DNA of 6,718 nucleotides, from the NCBI GenBank assembly GCA_002478865.1, contig DLJZ01000020.1:1-6718 (forward strand), in the 5' to 3' direction. The translations under genes and the position numbers were made by a program. The notes under the pieces are model-generated. The model was not told where the DNA came from, did no database searches, and saw nothing but the letters and a program-made list of their open reading frames with translations. The stretch is from Hungatella sp. UBA7603. Its GTDB lineage: Bacteria > Bacillota > Clostridia > Lachnospirales > Lachnospiraceae. This document shows positions 5,545 to 6,718 of this stretch, piece after piece (the stretch's first letter is position 1; each line of letters opens with the position of its first letter).

Positions 5545-5558
5545 ATGTTAGCTAACAT
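5545..5558. promoter_or_regulatory. 14-bp perfect palindrome in the leader
   Basis: ATGTTAGCTAACAT is perfectly self-complementary and lies in the untranslated leader, about 45 bases before the chosen start. It may be a second regulator site. A perfect 14-bp palindrome is not very rare by chance in a window this size, so position is the main argument. Confidence 0.35.
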
Positions 5559-5589
5559 CCCATATAATGTCAAGAAAAATAACAGAAAT

Positions 5590-5594
5590 GAGGT
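5590..5594 (+). promoter_or_regulatory. RBS that fixes the lipocalin-like gene start
   Basis: GAGGT seven bases before the ATG at 5602. The longer in-frame start at 5545 sits inside the palindrome and has no RBS, so the extra 19 residues are unlikely to be translated. Confidence 0.65.
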
Positions 5595-5601
5595 AAATAA
5601 T

Positions 5602-6600
5602 ATGAGAAAAAATTTAATGACTAATCATGGTTTTCCAATGTCAGTTAATGCTTTAGATGATCTTAAAGCGGTACCAGAAGCACTGATCGATTCATGGTAT
5701 ATCAAAACTGAATTTGAAGCTGACGGTAAACAACTGGGTTTTACATGGCATCATATGGTACAGCCATATGATAATGAAATAAAAGTCAGTGTAGAAAGCC
5801 TTTTTATGGATGCAACAGATGATATTTGGTTGAATAATAAGATTCTTTCTTCTGTGAATGAAGAAAATGGTATTGCTACCGATCGTATGCATTGCTTCTC
5901 ATACTGGGGTGATTTCAGTGGTGATATGAAACATATGTCTCTGGATTTGAAGATTGGGGAGAATGAAATCCACATGAATTTCATTCCCAATGGAGAAATT
6001 CTTTACAATGGCGGGACCGGCCTAATTACTTTTGGTAACACTGGGTCCTATCAGTATTCATTCCCCAATATGAAAATGGAAGGGACTTTTATTCTCCAAG
6101 GACACGAATATAAAGTAAAAAATGCTTATGCATGGTTCGACAGACAGTACGGTATTGCACAAACCCGAACTAAAGAATATTCATTTGGTCCAGGAAAAAG
6201 TAGTTGGCTTTGGATTGGTCTGTCCTCTCTACAAAATGGCCGCGGCGCCGTATCACTTTGGGACGTATATCTTCCAACACAAAGACATGCTTTTGCAACA
6301 TTTCTACTCCAGGACGGTGTCATGAAAAATGCATCGGCAGACATTACCTATGATGATATCTGGACAAGCGAAGGATCCGGACATTCTTATCCAAATACTA
6401 TCAATATCCGCATCCCAGCAGAAGACTTTGATGTGAAGCTTACTAGTCTTGCTACCGGTCCAGATGCTGAGTTTGTCCATGAAGTAAAGTTATTATCCGG
6501 CTGTCAGTGCTTGTATCACATTTCAGGTACGTATAAAGGTGAAAAAATAGATAGCTCTGTTGATGTGGAAATGATTGGAGACGTGTGCGGCGAAATCTGA
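5602..6600 (+). CDS. CrtC/AttH lipocalin-like protein
   Basis: A 332-residue protein of the lipocalin-like AttH/CrtC superfamily (two tandem lipocalin-like beta barrels). The clearest sign is YSFPNMKMEGTF (152-163) followed by AYAWFDRQYG (175-184), the counterpart of the family's WMDxxWG motif. The N-terminal half carries GFTWHHMVQP (46-55) and HCFSYWG, and the C-terminal half WLWIGLSSL and SYPNTINIRIP (262-272). Relatives include carotenoid 1,2-hydratase and hydroxyneurosporene synthase. Clostridial members stand apart from carotenoid genes, and none are seen here, so a hydratase or isomerase acting on a hydrophobic small molecule is only a guess. There is no signal peptide or lipobox, so it is probably cytoplasmic. 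The start at 5602 is chosen for its RBS. It is divergent from, and probably repressed by, the TetR regulator, and seems to be a single-gene transcript ending at the palindrome at 6641-6682. Confidence 0.8.
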   Translation: MRKNLMTNHGFPMSVNALDDLKAVPEALIDSWYIKTEFEADGKQLGFTWHHMVQPYDNEIKVSVESLFMDATDDIWLNNKILSSVNEENGIATDRMHCFSYWGDFSGDMKHMSLDLKIGENEIHMNFIPNGEILYNGGTGLITFGNTGSYQYSFPNMKMEGTFILQGHEYKVKNAYAWFDRQYGIAQTRTKEYSFGPGKSSWLWIGLSSLQNGRGAVSLWDVYLPTQRHAFATFLLQDGVMKNASADITYDDIWTSEGSGHSYPNTINIRIPAEDFDVKLTSLATGPDAEFVHEVKLLSGCQCLYHISGTYKGEKIDSSVDVEMIGDVCGEI

Positions 6601-6640
6601 GCTTTTCGAATTTGAAGGTTTATTGGTAATTTGAGCAATA

Positions 6641-6682
6641 TAATATCCCCACCAAATATAATTATATTTGGTGGGGATATTA
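6641..6682. terminator. 42-bp perfect palindrome, probable terminator
   Basis: Positions 6641-6661 and 6662-6682 are exact reverse complements, giving 21 bp with no spacer; in RNA the AT-rich centre would open as the loop. The CCCCACC/GGTGGGG block gives a strong stem. It starts 40 bases after the lipocalin-like gene's stop, the right place for an intrinsic terminator, but the following bases (TTGTATGG) are not a good T-run. The 36 bases to the window end hold nothing recognisable. Confidence 0.55.
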
Positions 6683-6718
6683 TTGTATGGCAGTCTTTTA
6701 ACAAACCACCTGCTATGC

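Noticed and set aside
5692..6344. Several open frames in other frames of the lipocalin-like gene.
   Set aside because: Shadows of a gene with clear family motifs and RBS.
6516..6704. 62-codon minus-strand open frame across the 42-bp palindrome.
   Set aside because: It overlaps the end of the lipocalin-like gene antisense and reads through the palindrome, which produces its odd Ile-Ile-Pro-Pro pattern; no RBS.
1..6718. Search for a defence system, toxin-antitoxin pair, retron or CRISPR-like array.
   Set aside because: No nuclease, reverse transcriptase, toxin family or regularly spaced repeats are visible; the only tandem repeat is the two-copy 54-bp unit.

Overview
The window is AT-rich, uses strong GGAGG-type ribosome binding sites and encodes Firmicutes-like proteins: a GNAT-like acyltransferase, a stand-alone GyrI-like sensor, a small AHL-lactonase-type metallo-beta-lactamase, and a TetR regulator divergent from a CrtC/AttH lipocalin-like protein. 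The best guess is a gut-type Clostridia genome such as Lachnospiraceae. This rests on protein style and base composition only; no marker gene is present. I see no transposase, integrase, tRNA, rRNA or CRISPR array.

Layout. Positions 1-831 are gene-poor and hold minus-strand remains: a worn SEC-C zinc-motif tail (57-191), an unannotated 56-residue small gene with its own promoter and RBS (348-518), and a cupin fragment broken by an in-frame TAG (666-824). An intact metallo-beta-lactamase-fold hydrolase follows (832-1536). Positions 1537-1968 have no gene but contain a perfect 17-bp inverted repeat (1689-1742). Positions 1969-2434 are a frameshifted gene of unknown family. Positions 2515-3018 encode an intact GyrI-like small-molecule-binding protein. 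Positions 3128-3499 are the C-terminal stub of a short-chain dehydrogenase. Positions 3708-4532 encode an acyltransferase-domain protein, preceded by a 54-bp imperfect tandem repeat in its upstream region.

The right end is the clearest functional unit. A TetR/AcrR-family regulator (minus, 4818-5438) and a lipocalin-like CrtC/AttH protein (plus, 5602-6600) are transcribed divergently from a short shared region. That region contains a good sigma-A promoter, a near-palindromic candidate operator just past the predicted start site, and a second, 14-bp palindrome in the leader. The plus-strand gene is followed by a 42-bp perfect palindrome. The simplest reading is a repressor controlling its neighbour and itself.

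Overall, intact genes alternate with at least four decayed ones, all on the minus strand. This looks like an accessory region in which single cargo genes have been acquired and are eroding. I find no convincing evidence for a new multi-gene system. The most worthwhile leads are the 56-residue gene, the TetR/lipocalin switch and the two long palindromes.
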